From JBGTLA01 sp041744375 (GTDB taxonomy: Bacteria; Actinomycetota; Acidimicrobiia; Spongiisociales; ZC4RG35), in assembly GCA_041744375.1 (NCBI GenBank), contig JBGTLA010000109.1, forward strand, positions 1 to 64,000: 64,000 nt of DNA, in the 5' to 3' direction. The position numbers were made by a program, and so were the translations under genes. The notes under the pieces were generated by a model that did no database searches, was not told the origin of the DNA, and saw only the letters and a program-made list of their open reading frames with translations. Below are positions 8,602 to 18,100 of the stretch, piece after piece (within the stretch, counting starts at the first letter, position 1; each line of letters opens with the position of its first letter).

Positions 8602-9465
8602 ATGAGGGGAACCTTGAACATCGCCGACAAATTGCACGACATCGCGGTCTCGGAGCTCGATCTCGCCCGCCACGTCACCGTCGAAGCCGACACCAGCGTC
8701 AACCAGACCATCCGCCGAATGAACGACGCCGAGCGCTCGAGCGCCTTGATCGTCGACGCCGACCAACTCGTGGGCATTTTCACCCAGCGAGACGTCGTCA
8801 TGAGCGTCCTCGGTGTCGATGGCATCTGCGATCGACCTGTGCGTGACGTCATGACTCCCTCACCCCGCACCGTGGGCAGCGATGCTTCCGTCACCGATGC
8901 TCTGGCCGTCATGACTGAGATGTGGGTGCGGAGCGTCCCGGTGGTCGACCACGGGTCGATCATCGGCAACTTCTCGTTCTACACCGCCATGAAACTCATC
9001 GCCGACCTGCTCACCGACAAGTCCAGCCGCAGCGAGAACGACCTCTCGGCTCAGCATGGACTGATGTTCGTGGACCTCACCGGACTGCACACAGCTGCAC
9101 CGGTGACGGTGCGAACCAACGACACCCTCGACACCGCCGTCCACCACATGAACGCCAGGGCGCTCGGGTCGGTCCTCGTCGTCAACGCCCGCGAGTCCCT
9201 CGTCGGCGTTCTCACCGAGTTCGACCTCCAGACCAAGTTCGCCTGCCGAGGACAAGACCTGGCCCAGGTGATGGTGGAGCAGGTCATGACACCGGACCCG
9301 GAGGCGCTGACGGTCCGCTCTCCCATCTCCGACGCCATTGCCCGTATGACCGACCGGGAGATGTCTTACGTGGCTCTCGTCGGAGAGACGGGCCGACCGG
9401 TGGGGACGGCCACCTTCCGAGAAGTTGCCGACTACTTCGAATCGAGCCTGGTGGCGCTCGGTTGA
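8602..9465 (+). CDS. Four-CBS-domain protein
   Basis: A 287-residue cytoplasmic protein made of two Bateman modules (four CBS domains, roughly residues 15-75, 80-140, 165-220 and 230-287). VRDVMTPSPRTVGSDASVTDALAVM and MVEQVMTPDPEALTVRSPISDAIARM are typical CBS starts, and LVGIFTQRDVVMSVL and LVGVLTEFDLQTKF typical ends. Such modules bind adenosine nucleotides and act as energy or signal sensors; there is no effector domain, so it would act on a partner. A TAGGTT -10-like box (8581-8586) lies 15 nt before the ATG and no Shine-Dalgarno is seen. The 228-bp region to the divergent membrane-protein gene holds no other gene I can support. Confidence 0.85.
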   Translation: MRGTLNIADKLHDIAVSELDLARHVTVEADTSVNQTIRRMNDAERSSALIVDADQLVGIFTQRDVVMSVLGVDGICDRPVRDVMTPSPRTVGSDASVTDALAVMTEMWVRSVPVVDHGSIIGNFSFYTAMKLIADLLTDKSSRSENDLSAQHGLMFVDLTGLHTAAPVTVRTNDTLDTAVHHMNARALGSVLVVNARESLVGVLTEFDLQTKFACRGQDLAQVMVEQVMTPDPEALTVRSPISDAIARMTDREMSYVALVGETGRPVGTATFREVADYFESSLVALG

Positions 9466-9477
9466 AGCGCGCCTCCT

Positions 9478-10788
9478 TCAGGTGACCGCTGCGTAGAGCT
9501 GCCACTGCTCGGGGATGCCCTTGAAGGAGTGGACACCGGCATCGGCGAGGGTGATGCCCGATCCGGCCACGAGATCCTTCACGGTGCGCGAAATCAACAC
9601 GTCGCTCGCACCGGCGATGGCGGAGACACGAGCGGCGATGTTGACTGCCATTCCTTCGACGTCGCCCCCGGCGAAGCGGACTTCTCCGGTGTGGAGCCCG
9701 GCCCGAACCTGGAGGCCGATGGGACGGACTGCCCTTGTGATCTCGACGGCACAGCGAATGGCACGGGCCGGACCGTCGAATGTGGCCAGGAAGCCGTCAC
9801 CGAGCAATTTGATCTCTCTGCCCCGGAACCGCTCGAGCTGGGCACGCACCACCCGGTTGTGGGCGTCGAGCAGGTCTCCCCACCGCTCGTCACCGAGGGC
9901 ATGAGCACGCGCCGTGGAGTCGACGATGTCGGTGAAGAGCACGGTGGCGAGCACGCTTTCACCGGTCGGAAGGGTGCGTTGGCCGGTGAGAAAAACCTCG
10001 ATCTCGTCCAAGATCTGGCCGGCGTTGTCTCCGACGGAGAGCAGATGATCCTCCCCGGGCAGATCCACCAGCCGGGCCCCGGGGATTCTATCGGCGAGCA
10101 TCTGACCGGCTTCGAAATCTATGAGCATGTCGTCGTGACGGTGGATCACCAGGGTTGGGACCTGCACGGCCCCGAGCACGTCGGAGATGTCGATCTGGCG
10201 GTTCATCTCCATGAGCTCGGTCACGGCTCGCGGATCTCCACCGAGGCGTTCGAACTTCCCCCACCACACCATCATGTCGGCTTCGTCGGCCGCCCCGGGA
10301 GCGAACAGGGGAAGGCTTTTTCCGCTGCCCCAGCTCGTGTCGACGTAGACGAGGAACTCCTCGAACTCCTCGTCGGTCGCCAGCCACGACGAGAACCGGG
10401 CGAACGCCCCGTATAGGACGAGGGCGGTGCAACGGTCGGGGTGATGGGCGGCGAACAACGTGGCCAGTGAACCACCTTCGGATACGCCGAAGATCGCCGC
10501 CCGTTCGATGCCCTCGGCGTCCATGACCGCGCGGACGTCGTCCATACGCTTGTCCATCGTCGGAAGGGTGGACACCCGAGACGACAGGCCCGTTCCCCGC
10601 TTGTCGAACATTAGGACACGAGCAAAGCTCCCCAAGCGCTCCAACATGCGGGAGAAACGGGGATCGTCCCAATAGTTGTCGATGTGGGAGACGAACCCCG
10701 GCACGAACACCAGGTCGAGGCCGGCACCGAACACCTGATAGGCGACATGGACGTTGTCGGCTCTGGCATAGCGGGTGGTCGGGTTCAT
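9478..10788 (-). CDS. Alpha/beta hydrolase fused to a class III nucleotide cyclase
   Basis: A 436-residue protein. Residues 1-270 are an alpha/beta hydrolase with nucleophile elbow GVSEGG and C-terminal His in GEDHLL. Residues 280-436 are a class III adenylate/guanylate cyclase catalytic domain. The cyclase keeps both metal-binding aspartates (LFTDIVDST and LLGDGFLATF), the purine-binding lysine (EIKLLGDG) and the transition-state Asn/Arg pair (VNIAARV), so it should be active. The hydrolase half probably senses or processes a small molecule and tunes cyclase output (inference). It is a paralogue of the gene at 13136-14473. Confidence 0.88.
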   Translation of the reverse strand: MNPTTRYARADNVHVAYQVFGAGLDLVFVPGFVSHIDNYWDDPRFSRMLERLGSFARVLMFDKRGTGLSSRVSTLPTMDKRMDDVRAVMDAEGIERAAIFGVSEGGSLATLFAAHHPDRCTALVLYGAFARFSSWLATDEEFEEFLVYVDTSWGSGKSLPLFAPGAADEADMMVWWGKFERLGGDPRAVTELMEMNRQIDISDVLGAVQVPTLVIHRHDDMLIDFEAGQMLADRIPGARLVDLPGEDHLLSVGDNAGQILDEIEVFLTGQRTLPTGESVLATVLFTDIVDSTARAHALGDERWGDLLDAHNRVVRAQLERFRGREIKLLGDGFLATFDGPARAIRCAVEITRAVRPIGLQVRAGLHTGEVRFAGGDVEGMAVNIAARVSAIAGASDVLISRTVKDLVAGSGITLADAGVHSFKGIPEQWQLYAAVT

Positions 10789-10823
10789 CGCGAAGGCGAG
10801 TATGCCAGCCTCCGCCTCAAGGT

Positions 10824-11258
10824 TCAGCCGGTGGTCGCCACCAGCCGGTCGAACTCGGCGCGGAGCTGGGTCCAGGCATCACGCAGCTGTGCCTCGACTT
10901 CGGAGCCGTCGAGCGTCTGCTGGAACTCGTCCATCTCCTCTCGGATCGCCACGGTGTCGACGGCTACTCCCGACCTGATCGACTCCACAGCCCCTCTCAA
11001 CTGGCCCTCAACACGCCGCCAGGCGGACTCGAGGTCTGCTTGAACGGCACCGGCATCGACCTCGTCGCTCATGCGGCGAATCTCGGCTTCGACCTGGCTG
11101 ACGTCGGGGACGGCCACAGTGTCGGGGATCTCGAGGGTGTCAGGGATCTCGAGGGAGTCGGGGGTCTCGAGATCCATGTCGACTCCGGTGTCTCCGGCGC
11201 AGGCGGCGAGCATGAACACCGACAGCACGGCGCCGGTTGCAAGGGTTCGCGTCCTCAT
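10824..11258 (-). CDS. Small secreted lipoprotein with helical tail
   Basis: A 144-residue predicted lipoprotein. Residues 1-20 form a signal peptide ending in lipobox LAAC (Cys20). A short acidic proline-rich linker follows, with tandem IPDT units (SLEIPDTLEIPDTVAVPD). Then comes an alpha-helical, highly charged region of about 90 residues, probably coiled coil (QVEAEIRRMSDEVDAGAVQADLESAW and onward; heptad-like spacing judged by eye). I recognise no family. GGAGAG before the ATG supports the start. It lies 35 bp upstream of the hydrolase-cyclase gene on the same strand, so the two could be cotranscribed. Confidence 0.75.
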   Translation of the reverse strand: MRTRTLATGAVLSVFMLAACAGDTGVDMDLETPDSLEIPDTLEIPDTVAVPDVSQVEAEIRRMSDEVDAGAVQADLESAWRRVEGQLRGAVESIRSGVAVDTVAIREEMDEFQQTLDGSEVEAQLRDAWTQLRAEFDRLVATTG

Positions 11259-11478
11259 TGGTTCTCTCCGTTGGGTAGATCGTTGCCCTAACCGCTACCC
11301 GCTGGCGCGCTTTTCAAACCGCCCGGCCCGCCCGGTATCGGATTCATCGATTGCGGACGCATGCCATGGAGTCGAGTCGTTTCGCCCTCTCGTGGCCGTC
11401 TTCTTCGGCTGACGCATAGTCGAACCGCCGGGTGGAGGCTCGATCCATTGCACAGGCACTTTGATACGCTGGCACCGC

Positions 11479-12129
11479 ATGGAGCGGATCTCGTTGGGAA
11501 AGATGCAGAACCCGGTACGGGGATTCCTCCATGGTTCAGCAGCCGTCGTCTCCCTCGCCGTCCTCGTTGCTCTCGGGACGCTGGCCGTCGGTGGCGGTCT
11601 CAAGGTGGCGTTGTGGGTGTATGGGGTGTCATTGGTGGCCCTCTACACCACCAGCACCCTCTACCACACCATGCCCTGGGGACCACGCTGGAAAGCCTGG
11701 TGGCAACGTCTGGATCACACCGCCATCTACATACTCGTGGCCGGCACCAGCACTCCGCTCTTCGTGGCGGTTCTCGACGGTGCCTGGATGTGGGCCGGTC
11801 TGGCGCTCATCTGGGGGATCGGCGTGGTGGGCGCGTTGCGAGAGTTCGTTCCCGCCTTGAGACGCCGGTGGACGGTGGGTGTGCAGATGGCGATGGGAGC
11901 CCTCGGTGCCATCCCGATGGCCGTCATGCTGATTCGGATGGACACCAGGCCGATGGTGCTGACCATCGCCGGCAGCGTTATGTACTTGGTGGCGTTGGTT
12001 CTCTTCATCAACAAGCGGCCCCGGCTCTTCCCGCGCATCTTCTCCCACCACGAGGTCTTCCACGTCTTCGTGATAGCCGCCAGCGTCACTCATTTCACCG
12101 CAGTGTGGAGCGTCGTCAAACAGTTCTGA
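11479..12129 (+). CDS. PAQR / hemolysin III family membrane protein
   Basis: A 216-residue, seven-helix membrane protein of the hemolysin III / YqfA / PAQR family. The conserved motifs are all present: the N-terminal NPVRGFLHG, STLYHTMPWG, RLDHTAIYILVAGTSTP, and the C-terminal HEVFHVFVIAASVTHF, whose histidines with the one in STLYH form the metal site of this family. A TTG at 11461 is a possible upstream start but the ATG at 11479 fits family length. The -10-like TACGCT at 11465-11470 sits 8 nt before that ATG with no Shine-Dalgarno, suggesting a leaderless mRNA. The function in bacteria is membrane homeostasis at best; hemolysis is not implied. Confidence 0.9.
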   Translation: MERISLGKMQNPVRGFLHGSAAVVSLAVLVALGTLAVGGGLKVALWVYGVSLVALYTTSTLYHTMPWGPRWKAWWQRLDHTAIYILVAGTSTPLFVAVLDGAWMWAGLALIWGIGVVGALREFVPALRRRWTVGVQMAMGALGAIPMAVMLIRMDTRPMVLTIAGSVMYLVALVLFINKRPRLFPRIFSHHEVFHVFVIAASVTHFTAVWSVVKQF

Positions 12130-12177
12130 AACGCCTTCCGCATGGGCAGTGCCTCGGCGCATTTCGAACTCATGGTA

Positions 12178-12198
12178 TATAGTGGACCGAGTCCACTA
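12178..12198 (+). promoter_or_regulatory. Promoter with palindromic operator for the MarR-GNAT gene
   Basis: A perfect 8-bp inverted repeat, TAGTGGAC and GTCCACTA with a 3-nt spacer (12180-12198), overlaps a -10 box TATAGT (12178-12183) and ends 12 nt before the MarR-GNAT start codon. The size and placement are those of a MarR-family operator, so the downstream protein probably represses its own gene. Confidence 0.65.
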
Positions 12199-12210
12199 GT
12201 TGGAGGCGAG

Positions 12211-13128
12211 ATGACTGCAGGAGCCGTCGAGCGGGTCCGGGAGTTCAACCGGGGGTGGACCGAGGTGCTCGGTCTGTTGGATCAGGGACTGTTGGAGACC
12301 GAACACTCGCTGGCAGAAGCTCGGGTCCTCTTCGAATTGGCGCAACGCCCATCGTGGGAGCGCCTGGAGCTTCGGCAGCGTTTGGGAATGGATGCCAGCT
12401 TCCTCACGCGAGTTCTCGGCCGCTTGGAACACAAGGATCTGGTGGCTTTGAGCGCCTCGCCCACGGATAGACGGGCACTGGTGGTGGCGCTGACCCAGGC
12501 CGGCCGAGCCGCCTTCGATGACCTCGATCGACGTTCGGCCGAACAGGTGGCTGAGATGCTCGTCCGTCTGACGCCCGAGCAGCAGTCGACACTGATAGAG
12601 GCGATGACGGTCGTGTCCCAGCTCCTCCGACCGCCGGCGACGGAACGGGGAAGCGTCATCAGGGGGTTGCAACCGGGAGACCTGGGTTGGGTCGTCGGCC
12701 GTCACGGCGCCGCCTATTGGGACGAGTTCGGCTGGAATCTCGAGTTCGAAGCCCTCGTGGCGCGCATCGTGGCCGACTATCACTCCCATCTCGCGCCCGG
12801 CCGTGAGAACGCTTGGATCGCCGAGATGGACGGGGCCCGGGCCGGATGTGTGTTCTGTTGCCAACGAGATGCCGACACGGCCCAGCTTCGCATCCTCCTG
12901 GTGGAGCGATGGGCCCGAGGATTTGGGGTGGGCAGGCGTCTGGTCGACGAATGCGTAAGCTTCGCCCGGGCGGCCGGCTACTCGAAGATGATGCTGTGGA
13001 CCAACGACGTGTTGGTCTCGGCCCGACGTATCTACGAGGCCGTCGGCTTCGAGCTCGTCGAAGAAGAGGAGCATCACAGCTTCGGTCACGACCTCGTGGG
13101 CCAGAACTGGGAGATGGATCTGAACTGA
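12211..13128 (+). CDS. MarR-type regulator fused to a GNAT acetyltransferase
   Basis: A 305-residue two-domain protein. Residues 1-145 are a MarR winged helix-turn-helix with recognition region MDASFLTRVLGRLEHKDLV and wing SPTDRRALVVALTQAG. Residues 155-305 are a GNAT N-acyltransferase with the acetyl-CoA loop ARGFGVGRRLVDE and a C-terminal YEAVGFELVEEEEHHSFG. The fusion is known in bacteria, where the ligand or acetylated substrate is usually unknown. GGAGG 6 nt before the ATG at 12211 decides the start; the frame is open further upstream but that part would cover the promoter. A palindromic operator over the -10 box suggests autoregulation. Confidence 0.9.
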   Translation: MTAGAVERVREFNRGWTEVLGLLDQGLLETEHSLAEARVLFELAQRPSWERLELRQRLGMDASFLTRVLGRLEHKDLVALSASPTDRRALVVALTQAGRAAFDDLDRRSAEQVAEMLVRLTPEQQSTLIEAMTVVSQLLRPPATERGSVIRGLQPGDLGWVVGRHGAAYWDEFGWNLEFEALVARIVADYHSHLAPGRENAWIAEMDGARAGCVFCCQRDADTAQLRILLVERWARGFGVGRRLVDECVSFARAAGYSKMMLWTNDVLVSARRIYEAVGFELVEEEEHHSFGHDLVGQNWEMDLN

Positions 13129-13135
13129 GCCGCAA

Positions 13136-14473
13136 CTACGAATCTACGGCCCTCACCAGATGCAGCTCCCACTCGTCGGGGACCCCCTTGAGTGAGTGCC
13201 TGCCCAGTGATTCGAATCGAAGGCCGCTCCCGGCTACGAGGTCCTTGACGGTGCGGGACACCACCACCTCTCCGGGGCCGGCCAGTGAGGCGATGCGGGC
13301 GGCTATGTGGACCACCAACCCGGCGACGTCGTCGCCCACGATCTCGACCTCGCCCGTGTGGAGGCCGCAGCGAACATCGATCTTGAGGGCGGGGACGGCC
13401 GCAGCGATCGCTTGCGAGCAGCTGATGGCCCGGGCAGGCCCATCGAAAGTGGCGACGAACCCGTCGCCGGTCGTGTTGACCTCTTTCCCGCGCCAGCGAT
13501 GCAACTCATCGCGAACTATGGCGTTGTGCCGTTCGAGTACGTCGGTCCACACCCGGTCTCCCAAACTCGACGCCACCTCATTGGATGAGACGATGTCGGT
13601 GAACAAGACGGTGGCGAGCACTCGATCCGGCACCTGGGCCGTGCGGTGACCGGTGACGAATTCTTCTATCTCGGCCAGGAGCGGGTCGGGATCACCCGCC
13701 CAGAAGAAGTGGTCGGCACCGGCCAGCTCCACCAGGCGAGCGTCGGGGATGTAAGAGGCTATGTAGCGGCCCTCCTCGACGTCGACGTCTGGATCCTCCC
13801 GGCGATAGAGCAACAAGGTTGGAACACGAATGACGGGAAGGATCGAAGTGACGTCGATCTGTGAGTTCATCCTCATCAAGGCGGCCGCGGCCTTGGGACT
13901 CGACGACAGACGGGCGTACCGGCTCATCCAGGACCCGAAGGCCTCGTCGCCCGCCCGACTGGGCGCCGAGGTCTCGACCGTCATCGTTTCGGGCCACGTT
14001 TGCTCGGTCTCTTCGATGGCTTTCTCTCGCTCATCCCACGTCGGTGCCCACGGGTGGTCGTCAGAACGGATCCGCTTGGCATAGGAACCGGTCAGGACCA
14101 AACCCTCGGTTCGCTGGGGATAGGTGGCGGCGAAGAGGATGCACATGTTGCCGCCCTCCGAGTGCCCAAAGAGCGTGGCCCGCTCCGAGCCGACGGCATC
14201 CATGACCGCCCTCACGTCGTCCATCCGCACCTCGAGGGTGGGGAGTTGGTCCAGCCCGACTGAATCTGACAGCCCGGTGCCACGTTTGTCGAAGGTGATG
14301 AGACGCGTAAACGAGGCGAGACGTCGCAGGAACCGGGCCAGACCGGGGTCCTCCCACATCACCTCGATGTTGGAGATCCATCCCGGCACATAGACGAGGT
14401 CACGGGGACCGTCCCCGGTCACCTGACAGGCGATGTTGACGTCGCCACTTCGGGCGTAATTGGTCACCGGCAA
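13136..14473 (-). CDS. Alpha/beta hydrolase fused to a class III cyclase with altered active site
   Basis: A 445-residue paralogue of the gene at 9478-10788: an alpha/beta hydrolase (nucleophile elbow GHSEGG, C-terminal His in AGADHFF) followed by a class III cyclase domain from about residue 290. Both metal aspartates remain (LFTDIVSSN, TTGDGFVATF), but the position of the purine-contacting lysine is Asn (EVNTTGDG) and the usual transition-state Asn is His (VVHIAAR). It may therefore have changed substrate choice or weak activity. It lies tail-to-tail with the MarR-GNAT gene (7-bp gap). Confidence 0.85.
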   Translation of the reverse strand: MPVTNYARSGDVNIACQVTGDGPRDLVYVPGWISNIEVMWEDPGLARFLRRLASFTRLITFDKRGTGLSDSVGLDQLPTLEVRMDDVRAVMDAVGSERATLFGHSEGGNMCILFAATYPQRTEGLVLTGSYAKRIRSDDHPWAPTWDEREKAIEETEQTWPETMTVETSAPSRAGDEAFGSWMSRYARLSSSPKAAAALMRMNSQIDVTSILPVIRVPTLLLYRREDPDVDVEEGRYIASYIPDARLVELAGADHFFWAGDPDPLLAEIEEFVTGHRTAQVPDRVLATVLFTDIVSSNEVASSLGDRVWTDVLERHNAIVRDELHRWRGKEVNTTGDGFVATFDGPARAISCSQAIAAAVPALKIDVRCGLHTGEVEIVGDDVAGLVVHIAARIASLAGPGEVVVSRTVKDLVAGSGLRFESLGRHSLKGVPDEWELHLVRAVDS

Positions 14474-14661
14474 GGTGAGTAGATCCTAGAGCCCCCATAG
14501 CGTGGCCGACCGAGGATGATCTCAGGGGACGGGCGAATAGGGACGGCTGCAGGAACCCGAGCCACTCTTCAACGGCGTTCCATGGCTTGGCCGGCCGCCT
14601 ATCCGCGCGTTCCCTCGGTTCGATGCTTAGAGGTTGGTCGATTCGGGTAAGACGAGGCACA

Positions 14662-15141
14662 ATGTTCAACGCACGCACGATCGCACGCACCCTGTTGGCC
14701 GGGATCTTCATCGTCGGGGGATGGGACTCGCTCCAACACCCCAAGCCGAAAACGGGAGCGGCCCAAGAAGTGGGTGTTCCCATCGCCGAGAAAGTTGGCC
14801 TCTCCACCGACCCCATGGATCTCGTCAAGATCAACGGCGCCGTCCAGTTCGGCGGTGGCATACTGCTGGCGTTGGGGTGGATGCCGCGCCTAGCCGCCCT
14901 CGCACTCGGCGCCACCCTGGTGCCCACCACCGTCTCAGCCCACCGATTCTGGGAGATCAAAGACACCGACCAGCGCAAGGCCCAAATGATGCATGCGTTC
15001 AAGAACGCCTCGATACTCGGTGGACTGATCATGGCGGCCCTCGACCATGGCAGCCGCCCCTCGGTCTTCTGGATGACACGCAGGGCCACCGATCGCGCCG
15101 GCGACGCCCTGGCCGGGGCCATGGACAAGGTCACTGGATAA
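14662..15141 (+). CDS. DoxX-family membrane protein
   Basis: A 159-residue protein with about four hydrophobic segments, of which TIARTLLAGIFIVGGWDSL and FGGGILLALGWMPRLAALALGATLVPTT fit the DoxX family (subunit of a thiosulfate:quinone oxidoreductase in archaea, mostly unknown role in bacteria). Family-like HPKPK follows helix 1. The ATG at 14662, with ACGAGG just upstream, gives a start right before the first helix; the frame is open from 14587 but that extension is arginine-rich and not membrane-like. The 188-bp region upstream to the divergent cyclase gene holds no supported gene. Confidence 0.78.
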   Translation: MFNARTIARTLLAGIFIVGGWDSLQHPKPKTGAAQEVGVPIAEKVGLSTDPMDLVKINGAVQFGGGILLALGWMPRLAALALGATLVPTTVSAHRFWEIKDTDQRKAQMMHAFKNASILGGLIMAALDHGSRPSVFWMTRRATDRAGDALAGAMDKVTG

Positions 15142-15163
15142 GACTGCGCCCCGACGACGGTGG

Positions 15164-18100
15164 CTAGCCGACAGATTCGAGGGGGACGGCAGCGGCGGTT
15201 GCCCCCCTGAACCTCTCCCGAAGACGCTCGTCGACCATGTCAGAAACGATCGACTCGATCGTCTCGCGGGCTGCGTCCATGGCAGCGGCCGCGTCAGATT
15301 CCCGCCCCAGCTCGGTGTAGGCACGGGAGATGGTGGCGTGGATACGCCACAGCTCACCTCGTAGCCCCATCGTGGCCGCGGAAGCCCCCACCGGGTCCAG
15401 AATCTCGAGAGCGGCGGCTGGGTCGCCCTCGTCGAGTGCCAGCAATCCCATGACGCGTCCCAAGGCAGGCTGAACGTTGGCCGTTTGACTGTCATCGAGG
15501 AAACGTCCCGCCTTCGACAGGAATTCACGCGCCGTATCCCGGTCGCCCAGTGCCAGGTGGGCCTCAGCCGAACCGACGAGTGACCAGGGCTTCTCCAGGT
15601 AAGTGGTGGCCGAGGAGGCAGAGAGGCTACGAGCGAACTGCTCGGCCGCCTCCTGGGGACGGCCCAGCTGCAGGTCGCTCCACCCCAGCTGCCCCCAAAT
15701 TGAAGCGGCGAACATCTCCCCGAGGGGTCGCTCCATCAGCTCCAGCGCCTCCGCCCGCAACCGTGCGACCTCCGCGGAGTCAGCCGCGACCTCGGCGTGC
15801 AGGCGGGCGAGATAGGCAGAGGATGAGGCCGTTATGAACACCTGGCCCAGCTCCTCGGCCAGGCGGAGGCTCTCGTGGATGAGGGCGAAGGCGTCCCCGT
15901 AGCGTCCGAGCTGGCGGGCGATGTAGCCCGCCATCATCGCCGCCTCCGCCGCCCACGACGAACCGTGTTTCTTCATCGTCTCGAATCCTGCCCGAGTCTC
16001 CCGGTAGGCCTCCTCCACCCGGCCCTGCCGCAGGCGGTATACCGGCGACCCAACGGCGTCGACGGCCGCCTGGAACACCTCGTCGCCGGATTCGTCGGCC
16101 GCCCGGACCGCCTCGGCCAAGGCGAGCTCTCCGTCTTCGTAACGGCCTCCGCTGGCGAGAGAGACGGCGCGCTGGATCAGGCCCTGCATGCGGAACTGAA
16201 CCGATCCCGCAGCCGTCCCGCTCTTTGACGCTCCGGCGTCGTGGGCGGCGGCTTTGTCCATGTCTCCCTGGCCCGTGGCGATCATGCAGCTGTTGAGGTG
16301 GTACTCGGCCAGACCAAGGTCGTCGTGGTGCACCTCGGCGAGACGGCGGGCCTGTTCGAGGTAGTCGGTGGCGAGGTCGAAGTCGCCGCCCAGAGCAGCA
16401 GCGGTGAAGCCGAGCCGGTTCAGGGCGGTGACCTGCACCTTCGGCTCCGAACGCACCTTCCCGAACTCGAACATCTCCTGGTAGCTCGAGGCGGCCTGGG
16501 TGAGGTCAGGAATGAGGGTGTAGGCGTTGCCCAGACCCTCGTGGGCCCGCCGAAGCAACCCTTCGTCGGAGTCTTCGAGCGCCGAGTCGAGCGCCCGGGA
16601 GTAGAAGCGGATGGCGTCGGCCAACGACATGGCCCGGGCGGCTCGGTCGCCCGCCTCGACCAGGTACGGCAGGGCCCGCGCCGTCTCTCCGGCCTCGACG
16701 AGATGGAAAGCGATCACGGGCGCATCGTCGGGTCGAACCTCCTCGAGATAGGCCGCCATGCGGGCGTGGAGACTGCGACGAGATCGCCGGAGCACCGACT
16801 GGTAGGCGGTATCCTGGACGAGAGCGTGACGGAAGGCGTACACCCGCTCGGGGAGGTAGGCCCGCTCCTCCATCAGGTTCCGGCGCTGTAAGTCGGCCAG
16901 AGCTACCTCCAGGTCGACTCCCTCGTCGGCCAGATGCTCGAGCTCGGAGAGCCGGAACTCACGCCCGATCACAGAGGCGAGTTGGGCCACGACCTTGCCA
17001 CCCTCATCGAGCCGATCGAGCCGGGATGTCAGGAGCCCAGTAATCGTGGGCGACAAGTCGACTTCGGTGATGGTGTCGGCGACACGCCACCGACCGTTCT
17101 TCTCGACGAGGGAGCCCGACTCGAGGAGGGAGCCGAGCAGCTCCTCGAGGTAGAAGGGGTTGCCCTCCGCTCGGGTGATCAAGGTGGCGGACAGTTCGGG
17201 GTCGAAGCCCTCGCCCAACATCTGTGTCACCATGTCGGCGGCGGCCTGGGGACCGAGCGGCTCGAGGGTAATGGGTGTGTAGCGATGCTCGTAGAGGCGA
17301 GCCGCCGTCTCGTGGAAGTGCCAGGAGGGATCCTCGCGGTAGGGCCGCATGGCCACCAATAGGAGGAGCATCGCCCGGTCGGTGACGGCCTTGAGCTCTT
17401 CGAGCAGGGCGAGGCTGACGGCGTCCGCCCAGTGCAGGTCTTCGATGACGAGGATGAGGGGACGGTGGCCGACGGCGGCCTCGATGAGGGCGATCACCGC
17501 CGCGAAAGTACGCCGCTGCAGCATCGGGGCGGCCATGTTGGCGATGATTCGGTCCGCTTCGGGGCCGGCTTCCACACCTAACAGCGGCGCCAGGTAAGGC
17601 AGGTGCGTTTCGGCCTCCTCGGGGAGGAGGCTCTTGAGGGCATCGGTCAGCTTGGAGCGCCGGACGAGGTCGTTGTCCTCGGGGTGGAACTCGAGGCAAT
17701 CGGAGAGAAGATCGACGATCGGCCAGTAGGGAACGGCCGAGTTGTAGGAGATGGACCGCCCCTGACCCCACCCAATGGTGTCGCGGGGAGCATCGTCCGA
17801 CCACCACGGGCCTCTTCGGCCCTGGGCTTCGAGGTCGTTGGCCAGCTCGGCAATGAGCCGGGACTTGCCGTGACCGGCCTCACCGATCAGCGCACAGATA
17901 CCACCCCGGCCCTGCCCCAACCGGTCGGTGAGGTCGTGCAACGTTTCCATTTCGGCTAGACGGCCAACGATCCCCGAGGCCAGGCCGGGAACACCCCGGG
18001 TCGGCCCAGGCCGGTCGCGGTGGCGCAGGGGCCGGTAGGTCTGGATCGGCTCGACCTTGCCCTTGACCTCGATGGCGCCCAGCTCGGCGAACTCGAAGAG

